64,000 bases of DNA from Myotis daubentonii (Eukaryota > Chordata > Mammalia > Chiroptera > Vespertilionidae), in the NCBI RefSeq assembly GCF_963259705.1, contig NC_081861.1, positions 105,454,102 through 105,518,101 of the forward strand. Direction: 5' to 3'. A program made the translations under genes and the position numbers. Each line of letters begins with the position of its first letter. Position 1 is the stretch's first letter. Of this stretch, positions 31,736 through 43,234 are shown in pieces. The notes below the pieces were generated by a model. That model had not been told where the DNA came from. It saw only the letters and a program-made list of their open reading frames with translations, and made no database searches.

Positions 31736-32062
31736 CAGAAATATTTATGTCATGTCCATTGGTAGGTGAATGGATAAAGAATATGTGGTAAAATTTATAC
31801 ATACACAATGGAATATTTCCAGCAATAAAAAAAGAATGAAATCTTCCTATTTGTAGCAATATGGATGGATCAAGAGGGTGTTATGCTAAGTGAAATAAGT
31901 GAGGCAGTGAAAGACAAATAATGTATGGTTTCACTTATATCTGGAATCAAAAACCAAAATAAAACATATAAACAAAATAAAGACTAACTCATAGAAACAG
32001 ACCAAAGAAATGGTTAACAGAATGGAGGGGGTTGGAGATGAATGAAAAGGGGACGGGAAACA
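31736..32062 (+). mobile_element. L1 3' part, left of tandem Helitrons
   Basis: ORF2 end and 3' UTR text (GGTGAATGGATAAAGAATAT, GTTATGCTAAGTGAAATAAG). It resumes at 33802. Confidence 0.7.
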
Positions 32063-32779
32063 TCTAACCTAATAAAAGAGAAACATGGTAATTGGCGTGC
32101 GACCGCTACCCTTCCCATTGGCTAATCAGGGAGATATGCAAATTAACTGTCAGCCAAGATGGCGGCTGGCAGCCAGGCAGCTTGAAACTAACATGAGGCT
32201 TGCTTGCTTCAATGAGGGAGGAAACCAACGTTCCCCACCTGCCTTGCAGGCCTCTGAGCCTGCAGTTTGAAACATTTTAACAAATATAGAAGCTAAAAAA
32301 AAAAAAACACCCCAGAAACCAGCTTTCAGCGAGCTGGGATCTCAGAGCTGGAGTCAGAGCTGGAGTTATACATTGTTTCGATTACCTACTATCAGCAGCA
32401 GAGGCCTAAGAGCTGGAGCCTCAGAGCTAAAGCTGGCCCAGAATTAAAAAAAAGAAAAAGTAAAAAAGGAGCGGTTGGGAGCTGCTGTCACCCTCCAGCC
32501 TGAAAACAGCCCTCAGCCCCTCACCCAGACTGGCCAGGCACCCCAGTGGGGACCCTAACCTTGAAGGGTGTGTGACCAGCTGCAAACAGCCATCATCCCC
32601 TCACCCAGGCTGGCCAAGCACCCCAGTTGGAATCCCCACCCTGAAGGATGTGTGACCAGCTGCAAACAGCCCTCAGCCCCTCACCCAGGCTGGCCAGGTA
32701 CCCCAGTGGGGACCCCCACCCTAATCCAGGACACCCTTCAGGGCAAACCAGACAGCCCCACCCATGCACCAGGCCTCTA
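32063..32779 (+). mobile_element. Helitron type A of tandem composite, copy 2
   Basis: 5' TCTAACCTAATAAAAGAG after A, octamer, CCAAGATGGCGGCTGG near 32155, then three units of a GCTGCAAACAGCC / CCCTCACCCAGGCTGGCC repeat. 3' GCACCAGGCCTCTA runs straight into the next 5' TC. Confidence 0.9.
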
Positions 32780-33801
32780 TCATATATAGTAAAAGGGTAA
32801 TATGCCTCCCGGCACAGGGATCAGCATGACAGGGGGCAGCGCCCAAACCCCCTGATCGCCCTGCAGTTCTGTGTGTGACAGGGGGTGAGGCCACAACCTC
32901 CCTATCTGTCCTGCTCTGTTCGTGACAGGGGAAGGTGCCTCAACCTCCTGATCAGCCCTGCTCTTTGCCTGATACGGGGGAGCTCCCCAACCTCTGATTG
33001 CGCTACGACTCTGTGTGTGACAGGGTGCGGCGCCCCAACCCCCTGATTGGCCCTGCTCTGTGTGTGACAGGGTAGAGCCATAACCTCCCCATCGGCCCTG
33101 CCCTGAGTGTGAGAGTGGCAGTGCCCCAACCCCCTGATCGGCCCTGCTCTGTGGGTGATAGAGGGCGGCGCCACAACCCCCCCCCCGACCCCACGGGCTC
33201 TGCTCTGTGTGTGATGGGGTAGAGCCATAACCTCCCCATCGGCCCTGCCCTGAGTGTGAGAGTGGTGGCATCTCAAACCCCTGATCAGCCCTGCTCTGTG
33301 TGTGACAGGGGGCGGTGCCCCAACTCCCCTATTGGCCCTACTCTCTGAGTGACAGGGGGGAGCTCCTCAACCCCCTGATAGTCCCTGCTCTGTGCGTGAC
33401 AGGGGTACAGAGCCCCAACCCCCTGATTAGCCCTGCTCTGTGTGTGACGGGGGTGGCACCACAACCTCCCCATCGACCCTGCCTTGAGTGTGATGGGGGC
33501 GGTGCCCCAACCCCCCAATCGGCCCTACCCTGAGCGTGACTGGGGGTGGCATCCCAACTTCCCGATCAGCCCTGCTCTGTGCATGACAGGAGGCGGCGCC
33601 CCAACTCCCCAATCAGCCCTGCTCTGAGCCCGACCAGGGGCTGCACCTAGGGATTGGGCCTGCCCTCTGCCACCGGGGAGCAGGCCTAAGCTAGCCGGTC
33701 GTTATCTCCCGAGGGGTCCCAGACTGCGAGAGGGCACAGGCCAGGCTGAGGGACCCTCCCTTCCCCCCGAGTGCACAAATTTTTGTGCACCGGGCCTCTA
33801 G
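32780..33801 (+). mobile_element. Helitron type B of tandem composite, copy 2, complete
   Basis: 5' TCATATATAGTAAAAGGG. A long array of GCCCTGCTCTGTGTGTGACA units alternates with CCCCAACCCCCTGATC. The 3' end has hairpin GTGCACAAATTTTTGTGCAC and GGGCCTCTAG, followed by T. With the type A element it forms one 1.74-kb unit between A and T of an L1 3' UTR. Confidence 0.9.
32800..33640. repeat. GC-rich tandem array in Helitron type B
   Basis: About 14 imperfect units of roughly 55-60 bases, each with a CTGCTCTGTG core. The 124- and 163-codon minus-strand frames come from this array. Confidence 0.85.
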
Positions 33802-33965
33802 TAATAAATAATATTGAAATAAATTACACAGTGACTGATGATTACTAGAATCAGCAAGATGATTACAATGTAAGGTATGAAAATGTTGAAGTACTATATT
33901 TGTACACCTGAAACTAATACATGTGATATAAGATTATATACAAACTAAACTTAAATAAAAAATAA
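33802..33965 (+). mobile_element. L1 3' end
   Basis: Completes the L1 from 31736 (TTGTACACCTGAAACTAATA, A-rich tail near 33955). Confidence 0.65.
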
Positions 33966-34210
33966 GGGAAATAATTTTTAATGTCATGAAATGGACAGTG
34001 TTTTATATAAATAGTTAACATCAATGTGAATAAGAAAATAATGTCCAAACTCAGATTAATAAGCACTTGGGTCTATGATACATGATATATTGCATTAGTT
34101 AGTCAAACACACTTCCAGCCTTTGGTATTGGACAACTTACAAATCTCTAATGTTAACAGAAAAGTTTATGTGTGAACAATACCTAACAAAGCAAACTATA
34201 GTGGGGTGCT
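33966..34210. other. Unassigned, apparently unique DNA
   Basis: No repeat or frame recognised. Confidence 0.45.
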
Positions 34211-34227
34211 GAGATAGTCATATTTCT

Positions 34228-34478
34228 TTTTTCCTTAATCCTCACCCAAGTATATGTTTCCATTGATCTTTAGAGAGACTGGAAGAGAGGGGGAAAGACA
34301 GAAATATTGATGTGAGGGAAACACACCAATTGATTGCCTCCCGCACATGCCCTGACCAAGGCTCTGGCCTGGGAGGAGCCTGCAACCGAGGTACATACAT
34401 GCCCTTGATGGGAATCAAACCCGGGACCCATTGGTCCACAGTTCGACTCTCTATCCACTGAGCCAAACCAGCTAGGGC
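34228..34478 (-). mobile_element. Ves-related SINE, older subfamily
   Basis: Minus strand begins GCCCTAGCTGGTTTGGCTCA and includes an extra GCCTGGGCC-like block between body and tail. Flanks share 13 of 17 bases (34211-34227 and 34479-34495, ending TATTTCT), a worn TSD. Confidence 0.8.
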
Positions 34479-34495
34479 AAGACAATTATATTTCT

Positions 34496-34920
34496 AAATT
34501 CATTAAAATTCACAACACATGCAGTAACACAAATACATGCACACATACAGGCTTAGGAAATTTCATCCTAACTGATTAGATGGATAGATAATTTGGACTC
34601 ACTGGACATATGCTCCATTTTTGCTTCACCTTTTCTGTGTAAACATAACCCAGTGGGAACTTTTTATATAATGGAATACAAACTATTTGTTTGGGATATC
34701 CTACTAGAGTAGGGTCACTGAAAGGTACCTAAAATAATGCTTCTGTGAACCCACTGAATGTTCTCAATGAAAAGGGAGTCAGAGTTATGTTTCCTTGGGC
34801 ATAATTCTCACTAGGAGTACTATATGCATTTGATAATATTTTAATTCAAAATATATTTGAAAATGTCTCACTGTCATATGCTTATTATTTCAAGGTATGT
34901 TTGATAATGAGAGAAAGTGA
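34496..34920. other. Unassigned, apparently unique DNA
   Basis: A/T-rich with no recognised repeat and no long frame. Confidence 0.45.
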
Positions 34921-35150
34921 ACTGATATTTATGATAATATTAATAACAAGAAGTGGTTTTGAGTATCCATTATACTAGTATATCAAGCAATATTTCAAAA
35001 TAATATTTTCAGATGGTAATTATCCTAATTTTATAGATGATTATTAGTGGCTTAGAGATTCTATATGTTTATTTTCTCAAAATCATAAATCTAGGAAAAG
35101 AAAACATGTGTTAAACCCAGAACTGATAGACTCCAGAGTAATACCATCTA
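34921..35150 (+). mobile_element. MIR-like SINE remnant
   Basis: MIR-type core text: TTTTATAGATGATTATTAGTGG, CTCAAAATCATAAATCTAGG-like, AACCCAGAACTGATAGACTCC. Divergent. Confidence 0.5.
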
Positions 35151-35184
35151 CCAGAAATACCTGTGATAATGAAAATGTTATCTA

Positions 35185-35335
35185 TCTATGTCTAATATGG
35201 TAGCCACTAGCTGAATGTGGCCATTATGCACTTACAATATGTCTTGTGAATTTGAGGAATAATTTGTATTAATATTAATTAAAATGTTGATTGCCACATG
35301 TATCTAGTAGCTACTAATTTTAGCAATATAGATTT
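35185..35335. mobile_element. MER5-like hAT remnant
   Basis: Terminal-type phrases TATGTCTAATATGGTAGCCA and CTAGCTGAATGTGGCC on one side, GCCACATGTATCTAGTAGCT on the other, around an A/T-rich centre. This resembles MER5 nonautonomous Charlie elements. Confidence 0.55.
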
Positions 35336-35394
35336 GGAGTCTATATTCTTAGCCATTAATCTGTGTGCTCTTTATTGATAATTTTTATGGGAAA

Positions 35395-35570
35395 AGTATT
35401 GAGGTAGGTATTCTATGTGCTTTATCTTTTTTAATCCTAATGACAATACCATCAAATAATTGCTATGATTATTCACTCTTTTTTAATTTTGAGGAAATGA
35501 GGCTCAAATGTCACACAACAAGTAACTGGAGAGATCAGAATGATAATTTTGATTTGATTAAAAAACCATT
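35395..35570 (+). mobile_element. MIR SINE
   Basis: Clear MIR order: TATTGAGGTAGGTATTCTATG, CTTTATCTTTTTTAATCC, TGAGGAAATGAGGCTCAAA, CACACAACAAGTAACTGG. Confidence 0.7.
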
Positions 35571-36148
35571 TTCTCTCTGCTATATCACTGACATAACCAT
35601 ACTCCCTCTGCTCAAGGAGCTTACACAATAAATAAGCAAAGAAAAGAACTTATAATTGTGGAAGAATTAAATAATAATCAATTCAATATGAAACCAAATA
35701 CTGAAAATGTGATACAGACTAACTATTTATGCAAAGTATTGAGGAAGGTGGGCTAGACTAAGTAAAGATGTGCTTCTTAAAAGACATATAACTCAATATT
35801 ACTTGGATAGACAGAAAGGATGGAGAATATCAGACATGGGGAAAAAAGCATGAACACCAACCCAGAAGCAAACATTTCCCTTCTTGTATAATATTAGAGT
35901 GAAAAAAATACTGACCTGACTCCAATGACGTGTTCATATTCAGGAAAAGAAGGTAAAGAGCTTGGACAAATTGAATGGAATATAATTCTGGAGGACCTTG
36001 AACTTCATACCAAGGAGCACAGGTTTTATCTCCAAGGAATAGAGTTAAAAATGAATATGTTTATTATGGAATAATAGCTGGGGCTAGAAAAAGACCCACT
36101 GAAGGTTATATAATGAGTTTGGTGGATTCACAGACTCTTTCTAATCAT
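35571..36148. other. Unassigned, with an ancient-repeat flavour
   Basis: CTCTGCTCAAGGAGCTTACA and GGACCTTGAACTTCATACC are phrases seen in old mammalian repeats, but I cannot name the family. No open frame. Confidence 0.35.
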
Positions 36149-36710
36149 TCTATATAATAAAGAGGTAATATACAAATTAACCCTCACACCATCACAAAAT
36201 GGCTTCCTACAACCAGGCTGGCAGGGGGGATAGTGAGGGACAACCAAATGACTGAACAAGCAGGCTACGTGGGGCGACCAGGCCAGCAGGAGGGACAGTT
36301 GGGGGTGGCCAGGCCGGCAGGGGGGGCAGTTAGGGGAAACCAGGTTGGCGGGGGGGAAGGCAGTTGGGGGCAATTAGGCTGGTGGGGGGATAGTGAGGGG
36401 TGACTAGGCCAGTGGGGGGAGCAGTTGAGGGCAACCAGGCCAGCAGAGGGGGGCAGTTAGGAAAAACCAGGCTGGCGGGGGGGATGGCAGTTGGGGGCGA
36501 TTGGCTGGCCGGTGGGGGGGGGGAAGTGAGGGTTGACTAAGCTGGCGGGGGGAGCAGTTAAGGGAAACCAGGCCAGCAGGGGGGCCAGTTAGGGGTGATC
36601 AGGCCTAAACTGGCAGTCAGACATCCCCCAAGGGGTCCCAGATTGGAGAGGGTGCAGGCTGGGCTGAGGGGACCCCCCCCATGAATGAATTTCATGTACC
36701 ATGCCTCTAG
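36149..36710 (+). mobile_element. Helitron with tandem interior
   Basis: 5' TCTATATAATAAAGAGG, 3' hairpin decayed (ATGAATGAATTTCATG), GCCTCTAG then T. The middle repeats GACCAGGCCAGCAGG / GGGGGGCAGTT units of about 28-56 bases. Confidence 0.9.
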
Positions 36711-37411
36711 TTACATTTATAAAGGTGAGTTCAGCATAACAATAAATCATAACAACATATCCAAAGGAGTTTAGTTCCCAGAGTAATCAAGTTTTCCATC
36801 TAACAGTCTTCACGACATTGAAGACAAAACAATTTGATGGCAGAAATTATATGTTTGAAACATTCTCTGTCCCAAGAATCCATAGTAAACAAATGTTTGT
36901 TTTTTCATGAATAGAAATTGAAATTTATATATCGGGTGATGGATATCAAAATTAACATCTAAAAGAAAATGTGACCCCAAATCTAGATCTGGTATCCAGG
37001 CTCAAGAAATTTAGTTTGAAGGGGAATCCAAAGGGACAGTTTAGAGGAATAGTGTTACTGCTGTTAGAAAACGTAAGGAAGGTGAAGCAAAAGCATCATT
37101 ATGTGATGTTTGGAAAGTTATTTGGCACAGGTGGTGAAATGATATGATACATTAAATTATAGAGCAAATCCCAGAAAGTTGAATAAATTTCAGAATAATC
37201 TACAAAGTGAGAAAACAAAGATATTTTGTCTAATAGTTGTAAAATGATTGAAACACTCCAAAATAGAAGCCTTTTTAAATTTTAAAATTTCTTACAGTAT
37301 AAGTAAATATAAGGTAAAGAGTAATTCTGGATTTTTTAGAGCAAACCACATTTATTAGATGTGCTGTGTTGGGATATGAGTAACAGTTAAAGAGTCATTT
37401 CTCTTACCTGA
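36711..37411. other. Apparently unique DNA
   Basis: 700 bases with no recognised repeat and no long frame. Confidence 0.5.
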
Positions 37412-37602
37412 GTTTTATTTTTATTTTTTAACTTTTTCTTTTTTATTGTTTAAAGTATTACAAATAGTAGTACATATGTCTCCTTTTTTTTCCCAATTGA
37501 CCTTCCCACAGCATTCCCTACCCCCTGGCACATGCTCTCACCCCCTTCCCAGTGTCTTGTGTCCATTGGTTGTGCTTATATGCATGCATACAAGTCCTTC
37601 GG
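37412..37602 (-). mobile_element. L1 3' UTR fragment with TSD
   Basis: Reverse complement of a short L1 3' end with its T-rich tail at the left. Flanks CTTACCTGAG and CTTACCTGGG form a near-perfect TSD. Confidence 0.85.
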
Positions 37603-38330
37603 TTGATCTTACCTGGGTGTTAATTAAGAAATAGAAAACTGAGCTGTGTGATATTCTGCAAAGTCAGTCACAGACAATTACTGACTACTGAAAATGCATG
37701 ATAAATTTGAACAGCTTGGTTCAATGGAAGCAAGGGTTCAAGGGGAAGTAGAAAGTGCTCAAAGGTAAATGAATGTATGCCCACAGGTTATGCACACCTT
37801 CCAGAAATAATTACAATCAAGATGGTGGGGAGTGGTGGGTTCTAAAGGCCAGTGTAGAGGAAAGGAGAAATGCAAAAAGTAATCAAGCATGTGGAAAGAG
37901 CATCCACAGGTCATAATATATCAAATTGAGAGACTAACTCTAATTATAAATGAAGTTTAAGGGAGACCAAAGCGTGATTTTAAACACAAAAGCAAGAAAA
38001 AACCTTTCATTCTCTAGGATCTACTTATTAATCCTTCTTTACCCTAGAGTTATCAACTGCATGTACAGCCTCCAGAAATTAGTATGCTAAGCTGAACCAA
38101 CTTGATTGGAAAAACTATCCATAGACCTTGTTTCTAAAGAAACATATTATTTAGAGTAGCAAAATTATAAACTGACCTAGACATATTGTAAGGCCATTAG
38201 AAAATAACTCAGATTAAGTTTTGTGAATGGAAATATAGTGCTTAAGTCATATTTAATTTAACTGGTTGTGACAAATTGGCTTATATGAACTTTAGCAGAA
38301 ACCAAAGAAATGGTACTCTAGAGTTTGCCA
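37603..38330. other. Apparently unique DNA
   Basis: About 730 bases with no recognised repeat or frame. Confidence 0.45.
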
Positions 38331-41164
38331 AGGAGAAAAAAAAATGGCTGCCAAATAGCTGGAGGTTGCATGCCCTTGCTCCCAGCCAGGGACCAGTGCA
38401 ATCAACTTGAAAAACCAAGCGAAATGTAGCTGATCAGAAATAGTATACCTAAGAAGCACTGAAAAAGCCATGTGGAGACTGGCAAGAGGAGGGGAGTCAT
38501 GGAAAGGTAGAGCCTCCTCAAGCAGGTGCAGTGGCTGAGAGGCCAGAGGGATATTGTGTCTGCAAAACTCCCTCCCCCTGGGAGTGTGGGTTCTCAATCT
38601 CATGCAGGGATTCCAAATACAGAGCAGCAGAGACTGGAAGAAGAGCTCATGTAGTATCAGGCAGGGAGAATTTGTCTGCCTGGGAGATTTGGACTGCACC
38701 ATACCAGTGAAGGTGTGCTTTTATGGTTAACAGCCCCAGCTTGAGAAGTTCACTCTGGACTCCAACTGTTACAGAGGTTGCACTGCCATGTTTGGTTCCA
38801 GCATACCAGTGTGTTGGCTACACCCAGCAGTGACTTTGAGGGACCCTCTACTTTCTTAAAAAGCATTGTGTGGAGCCCCAACCAGTGACTACACTTCTGG
38901 GGGAAAGGGGAAAGGTCTCTCCAACTGTAAGAACATGGTCAGAACACACCCTCCCACTGGTGGAGCCACCCAGACTGTCCTATCCTGCTGTGTTAGTGAC
39001 AGAAGGGATAAGCATAGCTCTTGAATGTTTGGCCCGCACTGCAGGGCTGGGAATATTGGCCCTCACTTTGTTGAGACCAGCACTGTGGAGAGATTAGAGT
39101 TCTGTGCAGGGCTGATTTTTTACCCTCTCCTGCTTGGTTTGGTGGCGTGAGGGCATGGGTGCCACACAATGGGGAGGCTTCTGTTTGGTAGACAGATAAG
39201 TTAGTACTGAGCTTTGGAACTGCATTGTGGGGAGGCAGATCTGAGCTTCCTGCAAGTTCAGCCAGGCAGCACTTGGAAGTAGTGGTAGAGCCCATCCACC
39301 CCATCTGCAGGCTGCAGAAACCAACCGGAGAATATTTGATTCAACCTTGTGAAGTCCCAGATAACCCTGCTGGGCACAGTTATGTGGGCGTTGGGAGAGA
39401 AGCTCAGAGTGGAACATTCAAAGTTTGAGACCCTCAGACGCTATTGTCTTGGATAGGGAGGCAGTGCTTAGCCCCCTCCTGAGAGCTGCTCCAGCAACAT
39501 CCTTAACTGGAGAATCTTTTGATCTACGCCTGCCAGAGACAGCAGGAGCACTGCTCAGCACTGCTGCTCTGAGTTGTTCTGAGCGGCTTTGAGTCCATAT
39601 ATTCTTCTAAATTCTTCCCAATTACGCCAGGCCTGGTTCTTCCTCAAACCCTGCCCACTGTATTAACTATTGGGAACTTAGTCCAAGTTCTTCCTTCATC
39701 CTCTGCTTATTAGAGACACAGGTCAATTCTCGGTGGCAGGGCCAATGGAGAAGCCATGAGAAGTTGTGGGTTTATAAGAATGAGTCTATTGCAGAAGCCA
39801 GTGGCCACATAGCCATCAGACAAGACAATTCTTCACAGCAAAGTCCATACAGCCAGACAGCCAGACATTGGCTGGTAAATACATATCTTTCCTACACAGT
39901 AGTAGCAGTCACTGTACACGCAGTTATTATCTCAGCAGCCACATGCTGCCCCCTACACTCACCGCCTCACATCATAGCAGTACCTAAGCTCTCTCCTCTC
40001 TCTCCTGTCTAGCACACTGGCTAGTTAACATGATTACTATATCTGAGCTCTTTATGAGCTCTTAGCCTTACATCATAGCAGTATCAGCTCTCAGCTCCAT
40101 CTCAGCTCTCTAGCCTCTCCTGCACACATAAGAGTCACATTATCTGTGCCTGCCGCCTCTCTTCTCTGAGCTCTCTAGTCTCTCTGCTGCCCAGCTGCTC
40201 TTTTCTATCAGACTCCTGGTAAATAACCTGTATATACCCCAGAGACAAAGAAGGCTAGTTGCCAACAGTGACATCACTCAGGTTACAGAAGGGCACAGTG
40301 TACTGTGTGTCCTTGCACCCACTTGGTATCTTAGCCTGATTGCGATTCCCAGGCTCAAAGTCCTTGGAAATCCCATTTCGGCTCATGCCAGAACAGCCTT
40401 GAACATCCCGGTGTACAAATAACAAGGCCTCTGTGCTCTCTTTGATGTGGTTCCCACAATGCCCCTGACCCAGGGCAGTGGAACCTGCTCCTGCAGAGGA
40501 GACTGCAGGCTTCACCAAACCTGAACATGCAGCAAGTCCACGCAGTGGAAACTAGAGTTGGATACTCTGGCAGAGACTGAGGAGTTTGGCTTTGAAGCAG
40601 ATACTAATTCCCTGTCATCGAGTGCCTGACTGTGTGATGCCCAAGCAAGGGGCCCACTAGTCCAAGCTATGCTAGCCTGGGTTCATCTTATAGACTCTCT
40701 TCAGAAGGCTCTGGGGGAAGACTAGGCATCCTGAGGGGGGAGGTGGAGTAGCTGACATGTGAAGGTGGACCTCAGGGAGTCTCAGTCCAACCACAGGTTT
40801 GCCACCATCTCTAAGCTAAAAGAAGCTAACCATTTACAAAGATTGGTCCCTCCAACACACACAAGCCTAGTAGATGTAGATGCAAATAGTGAACAGAGTG
40901 GTAACTACAGATAGGTAGCCCAAGGCCAGTTAACACACAATGTCTGCAAGTGACCTGCATCTGAAACTCACCCAAAAGGAACCAGAATCAACACAATGAG
41001 TGGTGGGTTTTAGACTACACCAGAGCTCAACACAACCAGACATACAAAAAGCCCACCCAATGGTAGATCACAGCATGCTCCAGACACTGCTGGGAACAAC
41101 CCCACCTAAGGGGGCAGACCCTGAACAGAGTATCATACATGGTGATTAAGATTTACTTCTAGGA
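38331..41164 (+). mobile_element. Outer L1: 5' UTR, part 1
   Basis: Begins with AAAAATGGCTGCCAAATAGC and has the GC-moderate character of old L1 5' UTRs. The 40570-41160 block ends in typical pre-ORF1 text. It continues at 52646 after the middle L1. The part from 39590 to 40560 is not clearly L1: it contains CT-rich repeats of CAGCTCTC (40080-40200) and may be a separate insert. Confidence 0.55.
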
Positions 41165-41475
41165 CAGTGGTTCTCAACCTGTGGGTCGCGACCCCTTTGG
41201 GGGTCGAAGGACCCTTTCACAGGGGTCGCCTAAAACCATTGGAAAACACATATATAATTACATATTGTTTTTGTGATTAATCACTATGCTTTAATTATGT
41301 TCAATTTGTAACAATGAAAATACGTCCTGCATATCAGATATTTACATTACGATTCATAACAGTAGCAAAATTACAGTTATGAAATAGCAATGAAAATAAT
41401 TTTATGCTTGGGGGTCACCACAATATGAGGAACTGTATTAAAGGGTCGCGGCATTAGGAAGGTTGAGAACCACTG
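41165..41475 (+). mobile_element. SPIN-type hAT element, full-length nonautonomous
   Basis: 311 bases with terminal inverted repeats CAGTGGTTCTCAACCTGTGG and CC..GGTTGAGAACCACTG. The interior (GTAACAATGAAAATACGTCC, CAGTAGCAAAATTACAG) is diagnostic of SPIN_NA. The expected 8-bp TSD is worn (TTCTAGGA / CTGTCGGA, 5 of 8). It lies at the left border of the middle L1. No transposase; it was moved in trans. Confidence 0.9.
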
Positions 41476-41480
41476 CTGTC

Positions 41481-42894
41481 GGAGGAGGAAAAAATGGTGA
41501 CTTAATTGCAGATGTGTAATACTTCTTGTCCTGGGGCCAAACTGGAAAGACAACTAAATCAGAGAACATCCATCTGGAATTAACAAATTAGACACAGCTG
41601 AGGAGACAATTTGCAACAAGGAATGGCAGAGGACACCTGGAGAATGGTAGGAATGGGGAAGCAGGCTTGAGAGAGAGAGCCAGCCAGCAGGCCCAGATAG
41701 TGAGAAGGAAGCTGTGTTTCACCAAAGCCGCATCCTTTGGCGACAGGCAGAGCATCGAACTGAGAAAAAGAAAAGCCACAGGGCAGCTGGAACCAAGGCA
41801 ATCTGGACCTAAGACCACAGCCACGAAAGGCTGTGTCATGTGAAAAGCAGCCCAAAAGGTGGGCTGAGGGGAGAGAAACCCACAGTTTCATTGTTGTTTT
41901 GGATTTATTTTGTCTTTGCTTTTAATCTCTAAACCCAGAACACAGGACTTTTCCATTGTAAACACTCACCCAAGGCTTTGGCACAGGGAGAAAGGCACAG
42001 ACTTGTGGTGCCTGAGGAGAGGCTGGGGAGGGAAGCAGGGCAAGGAGATGTGGCCAGGATTCTGCACTGGGGCATTCTTAAGCTTCCAAACCTAAATGAG
42101 CATTTCTCCCCAGAAAAGCCAGCCCCTCCCAGTAGTCTCAAGACAGGTAATACAGCCAGCCACACCCTGCTGGCAGTTTGAGCTTTACAAAGGAAACAAA
42201 GGCTCTGAAGCCCTAAAGAGCCCTCAGTGACTGGATTGGAAGAGGGGCCTGCCTGTCCCCACTATTCTAGAAACCAGACTGATACAAACTCCAGGTTGCC
42301 AGCCAAACCCATTGGTCTCCATACAAGATCTATGACCAACAAAGGACACAGTAATATTTTGGGCCATTCATGGAGAAGTTGCTCGGGGTCAGGAAAAAAA
42401 AACACCCACCATATTCCTTGAAAGCGAAAATGCACAAACTGCAAGTAAAGCCCTGTCAGAAACAGACACTCGAGTGATTAAGACTGACAGATGGCAGACA
42501 ACCAAAGAGGGCAGATTGGCCCCACCTGCTAGCAGCCAAGGCCTGTGGAAATTGACATAAGCAGAGGACCAGTGGACCACTGGAGCATCAAGCAGGGTGC
42601 TAAAACCCAAAAGACAGTACCTGACAGTGGTTAGCACCTAAGGACCTAACAGGAAGCCCAGAATTGACAGACATAACAGAATCAGCTCCCAGGGGGCATT
42701 AAAACTCAGCTTAAGTTAACTACACTTCAATTTTTATTTTTTGCTATTTTGAGTTATTATTTTTGTTAATGTTATCTTATTTTATTTTTTACTTTTTTTA
42801 CACCTTTTTCTTACACACTTCTCATTTTTCCTCCTGTTTTCCATCTCCTTTCCTGTTTTAGTTTTTATCTTTCCTGTTTTTTTCCCCTTTTTAA
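41481..42894 (+). mobile_element. Middle L1: 5' UTR, part 1
   Basis: Starts with GAGGAGGAAAAAATGGTGAC and GGGGCCAAACTGG and is related to the 5' end at 23271. It ends in a T-rich stretch where the youngest L1 inserted. It resumes at 49507. Confidence 0.65.
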
Positions 42895-42960
42895 AAATGG
42901 ATCTTCTTTTTTCTTTTCAGAATTAGCAAGATATCTCTATTCTGTAATTCATCATTTCAT

Positions 42961-43011
42961 ATATATATATATTATATATATATATTATTATTATTATTAT
43001 TATTATTATTA
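42961..43011. repeat. (AT)n and (ATT)n simple repeat
   Basis: Sits where the L1's first poly(A)/A-rich tail is expected, and has probably grown from it. Confidence 0.9.
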
Positions 43012-43234
43012 CATATGTGTCCTCATCCATTAACCCACCCCAACCTCCCCACCTATGCCCTCACAACCCTGTTGTCTGTGTCCATTGGTTAGGCTTACAT
43101 GCATGTATACAAGTCCTTTGGTTGATTTCTCCCCTTTACCCCCACCCTCCCCTACCTTCCCTCTGAGGTTTGACAGTATGATCAATGCTTCCCTGTCTCT
43201 GGATCTGTTTTTGTTCATCAGTTTATGTAGCTCA

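Noticed and set aside
32780..33276. 163- and 124-codon minus-strand frames rich in G, H, T and Q.
   Set aside because: They come from the tandem array of Helitron type B; the same frames recur at 24207-24698 and 53222-53551.
40255..40518. 87-codon frame as a real gene.
   Set aside because: No family recognised, no exon signals, embedded in L1; kept only as a low-interest finding.
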